Source of the DNA: Candidatus Abyssobacteria bacterium SURF_5
GTDB lineage: Bacteria > Abyssobacteria > SURF-5
DNA: 64,000 bases
Direction: 5' to 3'
Assembly (NCBI GenBank): GCA_003598085.1
Contig: QZKU01000045.1
Coordinates: 1 to 64,000 of the forward strand
Part shown: positions 62,443-64,000 of the stretch, one piece after another
Numbering within the stretch: position 1 is the first letter of the stretch
How the letters are laid out: each line of letters starts with the position of its first letter
Translations under genes and position numbers: made by a program
Notes under the pieces: generated by a model
The model's input: only the letters and a program-made list of their open reading frames with translations
The model's database searches: none
What the model was told of the DNA's origin: nothing

Positions 62443-62991
62443 CTAGGGGCGTTCCCTGTAGTGACTGATAAATTGCTCGTAGGCTGGCAGCGCCCGGTTG
62501 AGCCCATCCTCAGTCTTCGAGCTAACCGTGAAAATCAAAAAAAAGTCTCCCTCTTCCCCATATGACACGCGCTCCCAGTTCCCGCTGTTCCCCGGAATGA
62601 ACGCAAATGATCTCAGATCCTGTCCGTCTCCTGTCGTTTGCGAAGCAACTCGTGTAATAATGATAGACGGATCCGTCGAAAGAAATTTCTCCTTATCGTT
62701 CTCTATCAGCATCTCCATGGATGCGATATCGGGAATTCTCGGTTTGTAAAGAGCGTTTGCGTATATAACCGCCTCCGCATTAACAAAACTGTAACCGTTC
62801 GGGGCCTGTGCATTTACCTTATACGTCAAGCAGGAGTCTCGGTCCTGGTGCCACCCGTTCACAGCCGGTAATTTCGGCCACCAGAAGAGACACATGCCCT
62901 CGTCGCATGGCACAGCCACCTTTTCTATTTCAGCAAACGCCGGCGTTGACAGAACCAATAAGGCAAGAACTAAACTGGTAAGCGTTCTCAT
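62443..62991 (-). CDS. Secreted protein of unknown function
   Basis: 182 residues from ATG 62991, which has AAAGGGG at 6 bases; the frame is open 37 codons further. Sec signal peptide (about 1-19, cut after AFA). The mature part begins with a CDEGMCLFWWPKL segment (two Cys, close together) and a third Cys in DSCLTYK. The rest is alpha/beta with no motif I know. Periplasmic or lipid-free exported protein, single gene, converging on rmlD and diverging from the radical SAM gene. Confidence 0.7.
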   Translation of the reverse strand: MRTLTSLVLALLVLSTPAFAEIEKVAVPCDEGMCLFWWPKLPAVNGWHQDRDSCLTYKVNAQAPNGYSFVNAEAVIYANALYKPRIPDIASMEMLIENDKEKFLSTDPSIIITRVASQTTGDGQDLRSFAFIPGNSGNWERVSYGEEGDFFLIFTVSSKTEDGLNRALPAYEQFISHYRERP

Positions 62992-63158
62992 CTTTTTCCC
63001 CTTTGCGATCTGGATAATTGACTGCACCTGCACATCATACCGCCTCCCGGCACGAAAAGAGCAAAGAATATGCCATTTGCACGTCTGCTCACCGCTTAAC
63101 ATCTATTTGTCCCAGTTCGCCTCCCCCAACGCCGGGGGATGAAATCTCCAGAAATTAC

Positions 63159-63187
63159 TTGTACACGACCCTGTTTTCCAGTATAAT
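63159..63187 (+). promoter_or_regulatory. Sigma-70 promoter of the radical SAM gene
   Basis: TTGTAC (63159-63164), 17-bp spacer, TATAAT (63182-63187): perfect -10 and spacing, 64 bases before ATG 63251. Confidence 0.65.
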
Positions 63188-63250
63188 ATGTATAGTTATC
63201 CTCTTGTAGGCACCGGATTCCCACACTGAGTTCCCGATTAGGAACCTTCC

Positions 63251-64000
63251 ATGCATGTTTTTCTCGCGTATATCCGCGACGACAATTTTTATCACCTGCT
63301 CCCTGAAAAAATCAGGCGCCGCACGCCGGATAATGGTCGCGTTAAAGTCATGGCTTTCCCGCCGCTTGGAATACAAACGCTTGCTCCCGTTTTGCGGAGG
63401 CATGGACACCGTGTCCAGATGTTCGATTCCTGCCACCCGCAGATGAAAGCGGCTGATATCGCGCAGGCGGCCAGAAAAAATCGGCCGGACCTGATTGCAC
63501 TATCCAGTCTCTCTACCACCACGTATCCGGCTGTCAAGGCGACGGCGAATCGACTAAAGATCGAAGCACCCGACATTCCCATTATCCTCGGCGGTGTCTT
63601 CCCATCAATGAATCCTGTCCACATATTACGGGATTGCCCGGATATCGATTGCATCGGAGTAGGCGAGGGGGAGGAGCTTCTGCCGGAATATTTGGACCAT
63701 CTTGCTGACCCCGGCGCGGTCGCCGGCCTCGTATGGCGAAAGAACGGGGACATTATCCAAAATGATCGCCGCCCGCTTATACAGGATCTGGACCGTTTCC
63801 CGTATCCGGACCGCTCGAGTCTGCCCATCGATTATGTCGAATCCTTGCCAATGGATGTGCCTGCAGTCCTTTCACTCGACAGGTTCTGCACGATGCAAAC
63901 CTCGCGCGGCTGCCCCTACAACTGCAGCTACTGTAATATCTCCGTCCTCTTCGGCGGAAAATGGCGCCACCGGTCAGCGGAACACGTGCTGGGAGAAATG
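63251..64000 (+). CDS. B12-binding domain radical SAM protein (5' part, truncated by window end)
   Basis: 250 codons are visible with no stop. An N-terminal cobalamin-binding-like domain (about 30-170; MAFPPLGIQTLAPVLRRHGH, IILGGVFPSMNPVHIL, CIGVGEGEELLPEYL) is followed by the start of a radical SAM domain with C221-C225-C228 in TSRGCPYNCSYCNIS. The N-terminus lacks the DxHxxG loop of base-off B12 binding, reading DSCHPQM there, so cobalamin may be bound base-on or not tightly. Enzymes of this class are often methylases or cyclases on lipids, natural products or peptides. Substrate unknown. Confidence 0.87.
   Translation, partial: MHVFLAYIRDDNFYHLLPEKIRRRTPDNGRVKVMAFPPLGIQTLAPVLRRHGHRVQMFDSCHPQMKAADIAQAARKNRPDLIALSSLSTTTYPAVKATANRLKIEAPDIPIILGGVFPSMNPVHILRDCPDIDCIGVGEGEELLPEYLDHLADPGAVAGLVWRKNGDIIQNDRRPLIQDLDRFPYPDRSSLPIDYVESLPMDVPAVLSLDRFCTMQTSRGCPYNCSYCNISVLFGGKWRHRSAEHVLGEM

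Overview
The window is a chromosomal segment (single contig, moderately G+C-rich by eye) of a bacterium that I cannot place to species. A proteobacterial-style RpoD with a long non-conserved region, a WecD/WecE amino-sugar pair, polyprenyl-phosphate sugar transferases and a ferrooxidans-type glutamate-cysteine ligase suggest a Gram-negative, possibly uncultured deep lineage. Most of the sequence is housekeeping, with one clear mobile island.

Layout. 1-5301: a sugar module with a GT39-like membrane glycosyltransferase (minus) diverging from GT2 - wecD-like - wecE. 5285-11737: O-methyltransferase, DUF255 thioredoxin-like protein, CarD-family regulator, RluD, and a lone type II secretion F protein. 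11800-16691: mscL, leuD, leuB, asd and a sulfatase-like hydrolase. The leuB-asd gap is filled by near-duplicated palindromic repeats.

17051-24876 is a 7.8-kb genomic island bounded by 54-bp perfect direct repeats. The right copy contains the 3' end of an intact tRNA-Arg(CCU) gene; the left copy is only a tRNA fragment. The island carries an IetAS-type defence pair (AAA ATPase plus subtilase). It also carries a three-gene set: a protein ending in a HEPN-like RX4H motif, a TIR-like (CAP12/Pycsar-type domain) protein, and an uncharacterised protein with a hydrophobic N-terminus. No integrase is visible. 12-bp tandem repeats lie just inside both ends, and two related ~107-bp sequences sit at gene borders.

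25295-38998 (all minus) holds apt, a second sigma-70 factor, sppA, a response regulator with comEC, a peptide-type ABC transporter whose solute-binding protein is fused to its permease, a C26 hydrolase, truA and a large PAS/GAF histidine kinase. 39527-42997 (plus) holds an aldo/keto reductase with a ferredoxin domain, a zinc alcohol dehydrogenase and a GPH-family sugar symporter, probably one operon.

43170-55415 (minus) joins a CIRCE-controlled heat-shock run (hrcA-grpE-dnaK-dnaJ-rsmE-mtaB-hinT) to a nif3-dnaG-rpoD block with its own promoter. 55714-64000 carries membrane and secreted proteins of unknown role, a GT2, a TIM-barrel protein, gshA, rmlD and a truncated B12-binding radical SAM gene that runs off the window.

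Several sigma-70-like promoters sit so close to start codons (GT39, sulfatase-like gene, nif3) that leaderless mRNAs are likely. Dispersed short palindromes recur between genes.
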